A DNA stretch of 64,000 nucleotides from Streptococcus cuniculi (GTDB lineage Bacteria; Bacillota; Bacilli; Lactobacillales; Streptococcaceae), in the NCBI RefSeq assembly GCF_001921845.1, contig NZ_MSJM01000002.1, forward strand, positions 275,686 through 339,685, read 5' to 3'. A model generated the notes under the pieces. It was not told where the DNA came from. It saw nothing but the letters and a program-made list of their open reading frames with translations, and made no database searches. The translations under genes and the position numbers were made by a program. Below, piece after piece: positions 1 through 9,235 of this stretch; the first letter of the stretch is position 1; each line of letters opens with the position of its first letter.

Positions 1-179
1 TTTTGTACTTCACCTGCTAAAATGCCATTCGATACTTTTTCTGCAATCCCTGGATAGTCAATACTGTCTTCGGAATAGCAACCATAATCTTCTACGTCAT
101 ATCCATGACTTGCAAGCACTGTTTTAATAAACTCTTTTAATACGTAAGCATTATTATCTGCTCCAATTCCAACTTTCAT
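1..179 (-). CDS. RpiB/LacA/LacB-family sugar-phosphate isomerase, 3' part outside window
   Basis: The first 59 or so residues are visible, read leftwards from ATG at 177-179 and preceded by AGAGAGGTG. The N-terminus (MKVGIGADNNAYVLKEF, then a conserved Asp-Tyr-Pro segment) is the Rossmann-like start of RpiB/LacAB isomerases, which interconvert aldose and ketose phosphates: ribose-5-P/ribulose-5-P for RpiB, galactose-6-P/tagatose-6-P for LacAB. Which substrate applies cannot be decided from this fragment. It is divergent from a DeoR-family repressor, and its promoter carries a cre-like site. Both suggest that it belongs to a sugar-utilisation operon continuing beyond the left edge. Confidence 0.8.
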   Translation of the reverse strand, partial: MKVGIGADNNAYVLKEFIKTVLASHGYDVEDYGCYSEDSIDYPGIAEKVSNGILAGEVQ

Positions 180-211
180 ATAGCACACCTCTCTTAAAAT
201 TTACTATCACA

Positions 212-240
212 ATGATACCGCTTTCTTTTCTTTTTGTCAA
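212..240 (-). promoter_or_regulatory. sigma-A promoter of the sugar-phosphate isomerase gene
   Basis: On the minus strand TTGACA (235-240) is followed by a 17-nt spacer and TATCAT (212-217). The expected transcription start is about 25-30 nt upstream of the isomerase ATG. The -10 box is covered by a cre-like sequence. Confidence 0.75.
213..226 (-). promoter_or_regulatory. cre-like CcpA site over the isomerase -10 box
   Basis: Minus-strand AGAAAGCGGTATCA matches the consensus TGWAANCGNTNWCA at all specified positions except the first. Its overlap with the -10 box would let CcpA/HPr-Ser-P block transcription. This is a consensus match, not proof of binding. Confidence 0.55.
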
Positions 241-351
241 TATTTTTTTGTTTTTTAGGATAAAAAGATAAATAAAAAGAAAGAAAAGAAAATAATTAGA
301 AAGTATAAAACATTAAAATCTTCACAATACTTACTTTATATATGCTTTTAC

Positions 352-380
352 TTGACATTTTCCACTATTTTCGCTATGAT
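352..380 (+). promoter_or_regulatory. promoter of the DeoR-family regulator
   Basis: TTGACA at 352-357, a 17-nt spacer and TATGAT at 375-380 give a near-consensus sigma-A promoter about 45 nt before the start codon. The very AT-rich stretch 241-351 between the two divergent promoters has no gene. It probably holds the repressor operators, but I could not define a clear palindrome. Confidence 0.75.
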
Positions 381-423
381 AACGTATTGATAACCGTAAG
401 AAAGATCGAATCGGAGAATGACC

Positions 424-1188
424 ATGTATCAGGAAGAAAGACATAGAAAAATACTTGATATTTTATCTCAAAAAAAAAGTATACGTGTCAAAGATTTAAG
501 CGAAGAGTTAGGGGTATCCCTTGTAACCATTCGGAATGATTTGGCGATACTTTCCCAGAAAAAACTAGTGGATCGAAGTCATGGAAAAGTGAGTGTCATC
601 GATTCTTTAAACTTCCCAGCGCACACTTCCTATAATTTTAGAAGTAAGAAAAACGATGTCTTAAAACAACAAATCGCTCAAAAAGCATTTGACTTGCTTC
701 AAACAAATGAGTGTATCCTCATCGATGCAAGCTCTACTGCTTACGAGTTGAGCAAATTGATTAGCCAGTCCTCTCTTCGCCTCACGGTGTTAACGAATGG
801 AATGATGACTGCCGAGCTCTTAAAAGATGTTCCTAATATCACTACGATTCTCATCGGAGGGATTCTCAGAGGACGCTCCAACGCTATTGAGAGCACCTTG
901 GGAGCAGAGATGTTGGTCAAGATGAACATCAATAAATTATTTGTCTCTGCGCATTCTTTCAATTTGGCAGATGGCTTGTCAGACTTTAACATTTACGAGG
1001 TTGAACTAAAGAAGATGATGGTCAAGCACTCGGAAAAAGTCATTGCCTTGATCGATTCTTCAAAACTAGAAAATTCTTCTGTTGCAACCTTTCTAAGCGC
1101 TGATCAGATTGATACCTTCATTACTGACAATCATATTCCCGCTGACCTGTTAGAAAAATACCGACATTCTGGTTTGCATATCGTATAA
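424..1188 (+). CDS. DeoR-family transcriptional repressor of sugar metabolism
   Basis: A 254-residue protein of standard DeoR-family length. An N-terminal winged helix-turn-helix (about residues 4-58, beginning YQEERHRKIL) is followed by a DeoRC sugar-phosphate sensor domain that resembles RpiA-type folds. I chose ATG 424 over the in-frame ATG 418 because GGAG at 413-416 is 7 nt from 424 but only 1 nt from 418. The gene is divergent from a sugar-phosphate isomerase, its most likely target; DeoR repressors usually respond to phosphorylated sugars. The actual effector is unknown. It is followed by a hairpin shared with the convergent pyk. Confidence 0.85.
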   Translation: MYQEERHRKILDILSQKKSIRVKDLSEELGVSLVTIRNDLAILSQKKLVDRSHGKVSVIDSLNFPAHTSYNFRSKKNDVLKQQIAQKAFDLLQTNECILIDASSTAYELSKLISQSSLRLTVLTNGMMTAELLKDVPNITTILIGGILRGRSNAIESTLGAEMLVKMNINKLFVSAHSFNLADGLSDFNIYEVELKKMMVKHSEKVIALIDSSKLENSSVATFLSADQIDTFITDNHIPADLLEKYRHSGLHIV

Positions 1189-1196
1189 TCGCACCA

Positions 1197-1228
1197 AAAA
1201 AGCCTTAGTGATGTTCACTAGGCTTTTA
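1197..1228. terminator. bidirectional terminator between deoR-type gene and pyk
   Basis: AAAAGCCTTAGTGA and TCACTAGGCTTTT form a stem with one bulged T, loop TGT. U-rich tails are possible in both directions, suiting the convergent regulator and pyk. Confidence 0.75.
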
Positions 1229-1236
1229 TCTTGCTT

Positions 1237-2742
1237 TTATTTTACAGTACGGACACGCATGGTGTTTGTTGAACCAGCAACACCAACTGGCACACCTGCT
1301 ACGATAACAATATCGTCGCCTGATTGAACGAGACCTGCTTTAATCGCTTCGCGTTCTGCCAATTCAAACATGTCATCTGTAGAAGCTGGTTTGTCTGTCA
1401 CGATTGGAATAACTCCCCAGTTAATCATCAATGATTTTTGCACTTCTTCTGTAAAGGTTACAGCCAAGATGTCTGCATCTGGACGGTATTTAGAGATAGA
1501 ACGGGCTGAAAATCCAGTTTCTGTTACTGTAACGACCAACTTGATATCCATTGAGTGACACGCATCACGAACTGCTGACGCAATCACTTCTGTCTTACTT
1601 GTACGCTCAAAGTTAGAAGCATCCAAACGACCGTATTCGTTCAAGAGAGTTTGGGCATTTTTAGCGATGGTTGCCATTGTACGAACGGACTCAACTGGGT
1701 ATTTACCGTTTGCTGACTCACCTGAAAGCATGGTTGCGTCTGTTCCGTCGATGACCGCGTTGAATACGTCTGATACTTCTGAACGAGTCGCACGTGGTTT
1801 TTCAGTCATGGTTTCAAGCATGTTGGTTGCTGTGATAACGGCTTTACCTGCTGCGTTGACTTTAGTGATGATCATTTTTTGGTAAACTGGAACCATTTCA
1901 AATGGTACTTCAATCCCCATGTCACCACGCGCAATCATGATACCGTCTGCTGCTTCGATGATTTCGTCAATGTTGTCAATCCCTTGTTGGTTTTCGATTT
2001 TCGCAAACAATTTCACGTGAGTATTTCCAGTTTCTTCACAGATTGCACGTACTTCGTTGACATCTTTTGCAGTACGAACGAATGAAATTGCGATAAAGTT
2101 CAAGCCTTGCTCAAGACCGAAACGGATGTCTGCGTTATCACGCTCAGCAAGCGCTGGGAAAGGAATTTTAGTGTAAGGAATGTTTACACCTTTTTGTTTT
2201 GCAATAACACCGTCATTTTCAACCGTTACTTCAAATTCACGTTTTTCATCGTCTTTGGCAAAGACACGAAGACCAAGTTTGCCATCGTCCACAAGGATTT
2301 GTTTGCCGACTTCAACGTCATCATAGATGTCAAGACCACCAGCAACGTTCAAGGCAATCACTTCACGAGTTGATTTGATTCCTTGTTTGGTAGCAACACG
2401 AAGCGTTTCACCAGTTGTGTACTCGTATTCTTTTGCATCGCCTTCAAACAATTCTGTACGGATTTCAGGACCTTTTGTATCAAGCAAGAAACCAACTTTT
2501 TGACCAGCGATTTCTTCAGCACGACGTACTGTTGCCATACGGTCACCTTGCTCTTGGTGGTCACCGTGTGAGAAGTTGAAACGGAATACGTTTGCGCCTT
2601 CTTTAATCAATTCAGCGATTTTCTGAGCAGATGCTTCAACATCTAATTTTTCACCCCAGTAACCATCTTCACCGAATTTTTTACCACCACGGATTTCAAC
2701 CGCAGGACCTAATGTAGCAACAAGTTTTACGCGTTTATTCAT
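1237..2742 (-). CDS. pyk: pyruvate kinase
   Basis: A 501-residue pyruvate kinase, which converts phosphoenolpyruvate and ADP to pyruvate and ATP in the last step of glycolysis. Visible hallmarks are the N-terminal KLVATLGPA segment, the RFNFSHG motif, the active-site region FAKIENQQGIDNIDEI followed by IMIARGDMG, and the C-terminal regulatory domain. The start is ATG 2742, with AAGGAG upstream; the longer frame from 2772 has no ribosome site. It follows pfkA by 51 nt on the same strand, the usual streptococcal pfkA-pyk operon, and ends at a shared terminator. Confidence 0.97.
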   Translation of the reverse strand: MNKRVKLVATLGPAVEIRGGKKFGEDGYWGEKLDVEASAQKIAELIKEGANVFRFNFSHGDHQEQGDRMATVRRAEEIAGQKVGFLLDTKGPEIRTELFEGDAKEYEYTTGETLRVATKQGIKSTREVIALNVAGGLDIYDDVEVGKQILVDDGKLGLRVFAKDDEKREFEVTVENDGVIAKQKGVNIPYTKIPFPALAERDNADIRFGLEQGLNFIAISFVRTAKDVNEVRAICEETGNTHVKLFAKIENQQGIDNIDEIIEAADGIMIARGDMGIEVPFEMVPVYQKMIITKVNAAGKAVITATNMLETMTEKPRATRSEVSDVFNAVIDGTDATMLSGESANGKYPVESVRTMATIAKNAQTLLNEYGRLDASNFERTSKTEVIASAVRDACHSMDIKLVVTVTETGFSARSISKYRPDADILAVTFTEEVQKSLMINWGVIPIVTDKPASTDDMFELAEREAIKAGLVQSGDDIVIVAGVPVGVAGSTNTMRVRTVK

Positions 2743-2793
2743 GATTTGTTTTCTCTCCTTCTGTTGTATCAAGTTTATACAAGCATCATCGAT

Positions 2794-3807
<1,014 letters not shown>

Positions 3808-3843
3808 TTAACTAATGCTCCTTTTTTCATTTTTAACTGTATC

Positions 3844-3852
3844 ATTATACCA
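3844..3852 (-). promoter_or_regulatory. extended -10 promoter of pfkA-pyk
   Basis: Minus-strand TGGTATAAT is a perfect extended -10 (TGnTATAAT) 37 nt before the pfkA start. There is no good -35 at 17 nt. Confidence 0.65.
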
Positions 3853-3888
3853 CATTTACCCGCAGTATGCTTGACTTTTTACTAATTT

Positions 3889-6800
3889 TTACCGAAAAAC
3901 CGTTTTCATTGAAACTTTCTGTAAGCGACTTTGCAAATGGGCTGATTTTTCGACAAATATCCGTTCTAATTGGACGGTCTGATTGCTATCTTGGTAGTGC
4001 AAAATGACTGGAATCGTTCCTGGATACTCGGCCAAAATTGCAGCAATATTCTGGTCATGCTCTCGATTTTCCAGCAAAATCCAAAATTTTTCAGTGCTTG
4101 GTTGCTCCAGCCTATCCAAGACCAACTGCAATTGACCATCTCTGTCTTGAACCTTGCCTGTCAGATAGAACATCTCGCCTTCTTTCAAGAGATTCTGATA
4201 GCGCTGGTAGATGTCTGGAAAGAGGGTCACATCGAGTTTTTTCTTGGTATCGGTCACTTGGACAAAGGCCATTTGTTGCCCCGTTTTTTTGGTACGGATA
4301 ACCCGAACCGACTGAACTTGTCCTAGAACTGTAGCTCCACTTCCTGCCACCAATTCCGCAAATGGGGTATGAGGCTTGCTAGAAGATTTCGCTAATAATA
4401 CCAAGGGGTGGGGACTGATGCCGACCCCGATAATGGACTGCTCCAAACTAAATTTTTCACTGTCACTATAGTCTTCGGCATCCAGCCAACTATAGGTCTC
4501 TTCCGAAAAGAAGGTTCCAAAGGTATCCGCAAAGACAAAGAGATTGTCCAAGTTTTCCAAAATCTTCTTACGATTGGGCTCAAAGTCATCGAACAAACCA
4601 AGCTGAATCAAGGGTTTCAGGGTCTCCTGCTTTTTAAACGGAGCAGGCAGGCGCAGGATAAAATCCTCCACACTCTTAAACGGGCGCTCCTCAATCATCC
4701 AAAAGGCCAATTCTTTGGGCAATCCCTTGATATTTTTCAAGCCCATGTAAATCTTTTTCTCATCAAATTTATCGTGGTAGGGAATGCTGTTAATCGTGAC
4801 AGGCGCAACTTGGAAATCAAACTGCAGGGTATCTGAAATGTAATCACTGCTTGAGTAGTTGAGCATGATGTCAAAAAAGACATCGGGATAATGGGTTTTA
4901 AAGTAGGCCAACTGAAAGGCAAGAGCCGAATAAGCATAGGCGTGGCTACGGTTGAAACCATATCCTGCAAATTTTGCCATCATGGCAAAAATCCTTCTTG
5001 CCTTGTCCTCCTCATGTCTATTTTGAATGGCTCCTGCAAGGAAGTCCGCTTCCATGCTCTGCATTTCTGCCTTGTTTTTCTTAGACATGGCGCGGCGCAA
5101 CAAGTCGGCTTTCCCAAGAGTAAAGCCTGCAAAGCGCTGGGCAATCTGCATGACCTGCTCCTGATAGAGCATGATGCCATAGGTCGGCTGCAAAATATCA
5201 GCAATCGAATCATCCAATAGGTCAACGGTTTCCTGACCGTGCTTGCGCTTGACAAAGTTATCCGAGTAATCACTAGCTCCTGGACGATTGAGACTGGTGG
5301 TTGCTACAACGTCCTCAAATCGGCTTGGTTGAACCCGCTTGAGCAGGTGAATGGCTCCTGGCTGCTCAAATTGGAAAATCCCCTTGGTCTGCCCCTTGGC
5401 AAAGAGTTCTAGGGTGGCCTTATCTTCCAAGTCGATGTCTGAAATCACCATCTTCTTGCCGTATTTTTCCTCCACAGCTGCTGCCATTTTCTGGACGAAG
5501 GTCAGATTGCGCAAACCGAGGAAATCCATTTTTAATAAACCATTAGCTTCTACAGCATGAGCATCATACTGGGTAATCAGCATGTCCTCACCTGCCTTTA
5601 AGGGAATGGTATCGGTCAACTCCTCATCGCTCATCACGACCCCCGCTGCATGAATGGAGGTCTGGCGTGGTTGTCCCTCAATCTGCTGGGCGATGGCATA
5701 GGCTTTTTGGTATTCGATTTTACTATTGATGACCTGACGAAAAGACGCGTTTCGTTCATAGGCAGTAGCTAGCGTATCACGGAAAGAAATCTTCTTCGTG
5801 ATTGCGCTGACTTCATATTCTGGTGTTCCATAGCGCTTTAAGACATCCCGCAGGGCCTGCTTGGCTCCAAAGGTAGAGTAGGTCACAATCTGCGCCGCAT
5901 GGAAAGTCCCGTAGCGCTCCCGCACATAGCGGATAAAATCCCCGCGGTGAATATCTGGAATGTCAATATCAATATCAGGCATACTGTAGCGTTCGACATT
6001 TAAAAACCGCTCAAAGAGAAGCGCATGCTTGACGGGGTCAATCCCTGTAATGTAGAGGGCATAGGCTACCAGACTTCCAACCGCAGAGCCACGTCCCATA
6101 CCCATGTAGTAGCCCTGACTGCGACCAAAACGCAACAAATCCCAGACAATTAAGAAATAGTCATCAAAGCCCATCTGGTGAATGACCGCTAGCTCCTGTT
6201 CTAGACGCTCCTGATATACAGGACTAGTCAGGCCTCTACTTCGCAGGCCTTCTTCCGCCTTTTCACGGAGTTCTTCCACTGCTAGGCGCTCCCGATTAAA
6301 ACGTGGCAACTTCAAGGTCTTATCCAGTTCATAGGAAATGCCAGAAACCAAGCGGTTCAATTCGTCTAACGCTTCTGGAAAACGTTGTCCAAACATCGCT
6401 GCAAGACTTTCTGGGCTGACAAAAGACTGATGATGAACCAACTGCGACACTTGATTGAGAGGGACATTTTCCTGAATCGCATGGAGAACCTGCAAGACCT
6501 CTACTTGACTTTCCTCAAAATACCGCACGGTGTGAAGTGGAATCAAGGGACGACTAGATGGTACAACTGGCGTCGTCTCACAGACCCCAATGTAAAAATC
6601 AATCCCTAAATCATAGTCCTCAATCCCATCAAAATAGGGGATAATCAGAGCAATCCCTGTCAAGTACGGTCGAATAGACTCAAATTCTCTCTGCCCTGTC
6701 ATCTTGGCCGTTGAGATTTTCAAGAGATTTTGGTAGCCTGCTGTATTTTGGGCAATCAATTGAACCACCAAGGTCTCATCTTGTGAGAGATATAGCTCCA

Positions 6801-6996
6801 TCTCACAGCCAATAATCGGCTGGATTCCTGCTTTCTCACAAGCCTCCATAAAGGAATAGGCCGCGTACAGATTATCACGATCCATGATGCCTAGATGCGT
6901 GTAGCCCATTTCCTTGGCACGCGCAACATAGCGCTCGATGGTCATCATACTATCCATAAAGCTATAGACGGTCTTGGTATCCAACTGTGCTAGCAT
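3889..6996 (-). CDS. dnaE: DNA polymerase III subunit alpha, DnaE type
   Basis: A 1035-residue DnaE-type replicative polymerase, which in Firmicutes works beside PolC in primer extension and lagging-strand synthesis. From the N-terminus: a PHP domain (about 1-200), then the C-family palm and fingers with the PDIDIDIPD catalytic aspartate motif and the MGRGSAVGSLVAY region, then a helix-hairpin-helix region and a C-terminal OB-fold (about 900-985). ATG 6996 is preferred to 7008 because GAGGGG lies 5 nt upstream of it. It is upstream of pfkA-pyk on the same strand, a conserved streptococcal arrangement. Confidence 0.96.
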   Translation of the reverse strand: MLAQLDTKTVYSFMDSMMTIERYVARAKEMGYTHLGIMDRDNLYAAYSFMEACEKAGIQPIIGCEMELYLSQDETLVVQLIAQNTAGYQNLLKISTAKMTGQREFESIRPYLTGIALIIPYFDGIEDYDLGIDFYIGVCETTPVVPSSRPLIPLHTVRYFEESQVEVLQVLHAIQENVPLNQVSQLVHHQSFVSPESLAAMFGQRFPEALDELNRLVSGISYELDKTLKLPRFNRERLAVEELREKAEEGLRSRGLTSPVYQERLEQELAVIHQMGFDDYFLIVWDLLRFGRSQGYYMGMGRGSAVGSLVAYALYITGIDPVKHALLFERFLNVERYSMPDIDIDIPDIHRGDFIRYVRERYGTFHAAQIVTYSTFGAKQALRDVLKRYGTPEYEVSAITKKISFRDTLATAYERNASFRQVINSKIEYQKAYAIAQQIEGQPRQTSIHAAGVVMSDEELTDTIPLKAGEDMLITQYDAHAVEANGLLKMDFLGLRNLTFVQKMAAAVEEKYGKKMVISDIDLEDKATLELFAKGQTKGIFQFEQPGAIHLLKRVQPSRFEDVVATTSLNRPGASDYSDNFVKRKHGQETVDLLDDSIADILQPTYGIMLYQEQVMQIAQRFAGFTLGKADLLRRAMSKKNKAEMQSMEADFLAGAIQNRHEEDKARRIFAMMAKFAGYGFNRSHAYAYSALAFQLAYFKTHYPDVFFDIMLNYSSSDYISDTLQFDFQVAPVTINSIPYHDKFDEKKIYMGLKNIKGLPKELAFWMIEERPFKSVEDFILRLPAPFKKQETLKPLIQLGLFDDFEPNRKKILENLDNLFVFADTFGTFFSEETYSWLDAEDYSDSEKFSLEQSIIGVGISPHPLVLLAKSSSKPHTPFAELVAGSGATVLGQVQSVRVIRTKKTGQQMAFVQVTDTKKKLDVTLFPDIYQRYQNLLKEGEMFYLTGKVQDRDGQLQLVLDRLEQPSTEKFWILLENREHDQNIAAILAEYPGTIPVILHYQDSNQTVQLERIFVEKSAHLQSRLQKVSMKTVFR

Positions 6997-7152
6997 ATAT
7001 CCCCTCATTTTCTTTCTATTTCTATGTCCTTTTTTTCTTATCTACTATTATACACGAAAAATAGCCCCCTTGCTACTCTTGGCTTTGGCATCCTTGTAGG
7101 CAATCCTATTTTAAAAAAGATGGATTTTTTAGAATAAAATAAGAAATAATAC

Positions 7153-7181
7153 TTGCAATCTTAAACAGAAAATTGTATTAT
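7153..7181 (+). promoter_or_regulatory. promoter of the GntR/ABC operon
   Basis: TTGCAA (7153-7158), a 17-nt spacer and TATTAT (7176-7181). The stretch 7021-7152 upstream holds no gene. Confidence 0.7.
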
Positions 7182-7193
7182 ATATATAAGACA
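7174..7193. promoter_or_regulatory. candidate operator of the GntR-type regulator
   Basis: TGTATTATATATATAAGACA is a 20-nt palindrome with one mismatched pair, lying across the -10 box of the regulator's own operon. This placement is typical of autorepression by YtrA-subfamily GntR proteins. Its role is inferred. Confidence 0.5.
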
Positions 7194-7254
7194 AAGATAC
7201 AGAGTGGCAGATGACTGTCTGTCACCTTATAAAATATCATTGAAAGGAGCTATC

Positions 7255-7620
7255 ATGGCTTGGAAATTCGATAACAACTTCCCAATCTATATACAGATTG
7301 CCAATACCATTAAGTTGCAAATTGTGACGCACCAACTCAATTCTGGAGATAAACTCCCGACCGTGCGTGATTTAGCAGAAATTGCTGGGGTCAATCCCAA
7401 TACCGTTCAACGGGCCTTGTCTGATCTCGAAAGCGAAGGATTTGTTTATTCAGTCCGCACAACAGGACGCTTCGTGACAGATAATCTCGACCTGATTCAG
7501 CAGACCCGGGTCAGTTTGGCCAAAGACGAGTTAGAGAACTTTGTGACCAATATGTTAGACCTGGGATTTGAGCAAGAAGAGCTCGTTCAGCAATTGGAAA
7601 ATTATCTACAAGGAGAATAG
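7255..7620 (+). CDS. GntR-family (YtrA subfamily) transcriptional regulator
   Basis: A 121-residue regulator with an N-terminal GntR winged helix (about residues 5-72: PIYIQIANTIKLQI, DKLPTVRDLAEIAGVNPNTVQRAL) and only a short helical C-terminal tail. That architecture is the YtrA subfamily, whose members usually sit next to ABC transporter genes and repress them. The start is ATG 7255, preceded by AAAGGAG; upstream in-frame codons lack a site. It ends 3 nt before the ABC ATPase, so the genes form an operon. Likely autoregulated through the palindrome at its promoter; the inducer is unknown. Confidence 0.88.
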   Translation: MAWKFDNNFPIYIQIANTIKLQIVTHQLNSGDKLPTVRDLAEIAGVNPNTVQRALSDLESEGFVYSVRTTGRFVTDNLDLIQQTRVSLAKDELENFVTNMLDLGFEQEELVQQLENYLQGE

Positions 7621-7623
7621 GAT

Positions 7624-8331
7624 ATGGAAAAGAATTTTACCCTCGTTGAAATCCAGCAAGTATCAAAAGCATACGGCGGATTGGTAGCCTTAAATAATAT
7701 CAATCTCAAACTGTCAGCTGGAAAAATTATCGGTCTCTTGGGACCAAATGGCTCTGGTAAGACGACCTTAATCAAATTGCTCAACGGTCTACTCCAACCC
7801 GAATACGGTCAAATTTTAATCAACGGTCGCAGACCATCTCCTGAAACCAAGCAAATCGTGTCTTATCTACCCGATACGACTTACTTGGATGAACACATGC
7901 GAATCACCGAAGCCATTGATTTCTTCAAGGATTTCTACGCTGATTTCGATGAGGCACGTGCGCTTCACCTGCTTCAAGACCTCAACATTGAGCTCAACAG
8001 TCGCATCAAGCACTTATCAAAAGGAAACAAGGAAAAAGTTCAGTTGATTTTGGTCATGAGCCGGCAAGCCCTCCTCTATATCCTCGATGAACCGATTGGT
8101 AGTGTGGACCCTGCTGCCCGTGACTATATCTTGCGAACCATCATCAACAACTATTCTCCAACCTCTTCTGTCTTGATTTCAACCCACTTGATTTCAGATG
8201 TCGAACAGATTCTCGATGAAGTCATCTTCCTCCAGTACGGCAGTGTCATTCGCCACAGTGATGTCGATGATTTGCGCATCGAAAGCGGAGAATCCATTGA
8301 CGAACTTTTCCGCCGTGAGTTTAAGGCTTAG
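7624..8331 (+). CDS. ABC transporter ATP-binding protein (YtrB/EcsA-like)
   Basis: A 235-residue single ATPase domain. Walker A is GPNGSGKTT (about residues 40-48) and Walker B is LLYILDEP. The signature reads LSKGNKEKV rather than LSGGQ, a variant seen in the ABC-2 exporter ATPases that pair with YtrA regulators. It is sandwiched between the GntR regulator (3-nt gap) and a membrane protein, so the three genes make a regulator plus exporter unit. The substrate is unknown; related systems respond to cell-wall-active peptides, which is only a guess here. Confidence 0.88.
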   Translation: MEKNFTLVEIQQVSKAYGGLVALNNINLKLSAGKIIGLLGPNGSGKTTLIKLLNGLLQPEYGQILINGRRPSPETKQIVSYLPDTTYLDEHMRITEAIDFFKDFYADFDEARALHLLQDLNIELNSRIKHLSKGNKEKVQLILVMSRQALLYILDEPIGSVDPAARDYILRTIINNYSPTSSVLISTHLISDVEQILDEVIFLQYGSVIRHSDVDDLRIESGESIDELFRREFKA

Positions 8332-8345
8332 TAAAGGAGATGACT

Positions 8346-9182
8346 ATGTTTGGAAAGTTATTAAAATATGAATTTAAGGCAGTCGGCAAATGGTATCTTG
8401 GCCTCTATGCCGCAGCTGGACTACTCTCTGTCATTATTGGTTTGTGGATTCAAAATATCATGAGTAGGGCAAGTATTGAAGGCATCTCTAATTATTCAAA
8501 TGGCTATCAGTTTGCACAAAGTGTAGAGGCTATCTTCTTTGTAGCGATTATGGTTGGTCTTGCTCTTATTATCGCAGGTCTCTTCCTCTCAACCTTCTTT
8601 CTCATTGTCAATCGTTTCCGTAAAAACGTCTACGGCCGTCAGGGCTACTTGACCATGACCCTTCCTGTCACCAATCACCAGATTATCCTTAGTAAGTTGA
8701 CTGCAGGCTTTGTTTGGAGTTGTTTATCGTCGATTGCAACTGTCCTCTGCCTCTTCATTATTACCTTTATCGCCGTCGTTCCCAATACAGAGTTATCAAT
8801 GGGTGAGGTATTTCTTGCGATAAACGAAGCCTTTAAAGAATTGACAGGTCTCAACTTCTTCATTTATTATGGGTTCCTCCTCATGATTAGTACCGTTCAC
8901 TCAATTCTCTTAATTTACTTTGCGATTTCACTCGGCCAACTCTTCAAGGACCACCGTACCTTGCTTGCTGTTGTCTTCTATTTTGGGATAAACTTTGTAG
9001 AAGGTATTCTCACATCCATTCTCCTTGCAACATCCGGCACTTTCTCTACTCTAGGGAATATCTATAATGGCGGAACCTTTGACGCCTATTATATTTACTC
9101 TCTAATCCTTAGTATTCTCCTAGCAAGCGGCTACTACTTCGGTACCCACTACATCATGACAAAAAAATTGAATCTTCAATAA
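8346..9182 (+). CDS. ABC transporter permease (ABC-2-like membrane protein)
   Basis: A 278-residue polytopic membrane protein with about six hydrophobic segments (for example near residues 20-40, 70-95, 125-150, 175-200, 210-235 and 250-270). It lacks importer permease motifs and is the natural membrane partner of the preceding ATPase, 14 nt upstream. ATG 8346 was chosen because AAAGGAG is 6 nt upstream; the ATG at 8340 overlaps that site. The gene ends just before a strong bidirectional terminator. The transported molecule cannot be inferred. Confidence 0.8.
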   Translation: MFGKLLKYEFKAVGKWYLGLYAAAGLLSVIIGLWIQNIMSRASIEGISNYSNGYQFAQSVEAIFFVAIMVGLALIIAGLFLSTFFLIVNRFRKNVYGRQGYLTMTLPVTNHQIILSKLTAGFVWSCLSSIATVLCLFIITFIAVVPNTELSMGEVFLAINEAFKELTGLNFFIYYGFLLMISTVHSILLIYFAISLGQLFKDHRTLLAVVFYFGINFVEGILTSILLATSGTFSTLGNIYNGGTFDAYYIYSLILSILLASGYYFGTHYIMTKKLNLQ

Positions 9183-9186
9183 TCAC

Positions 9187-9223
9187 AAAAATCTCTGAAA
9201 CACGATTGTTTCAGAGATTTTTT
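9187..9223. terminator. bidirectional terminator between ABC operon and pullulanase gene
   Basis: A perfect 16-bp stem (AAAAATCTCTGAAACA and its complement) with loop CGAT. The ends give U-tracts on either strand, serving both convergent units. Confidence 0.9.
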
Positions 9224-9235
9224 AGTAAGAACGCA

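Noticed and set aside
418..423. ATG at 418 as start of the DeoR-type regulator
   Set aside because: Only 1 nt from the GGAG site, whereas ATG 424 has a normal 7-nt spacing.
1370..2571. Several open frames on the plus strand opposite pyk
   Set aside because: They lack ribosome sites and promoters and simply mirror the codon bias of pyk.
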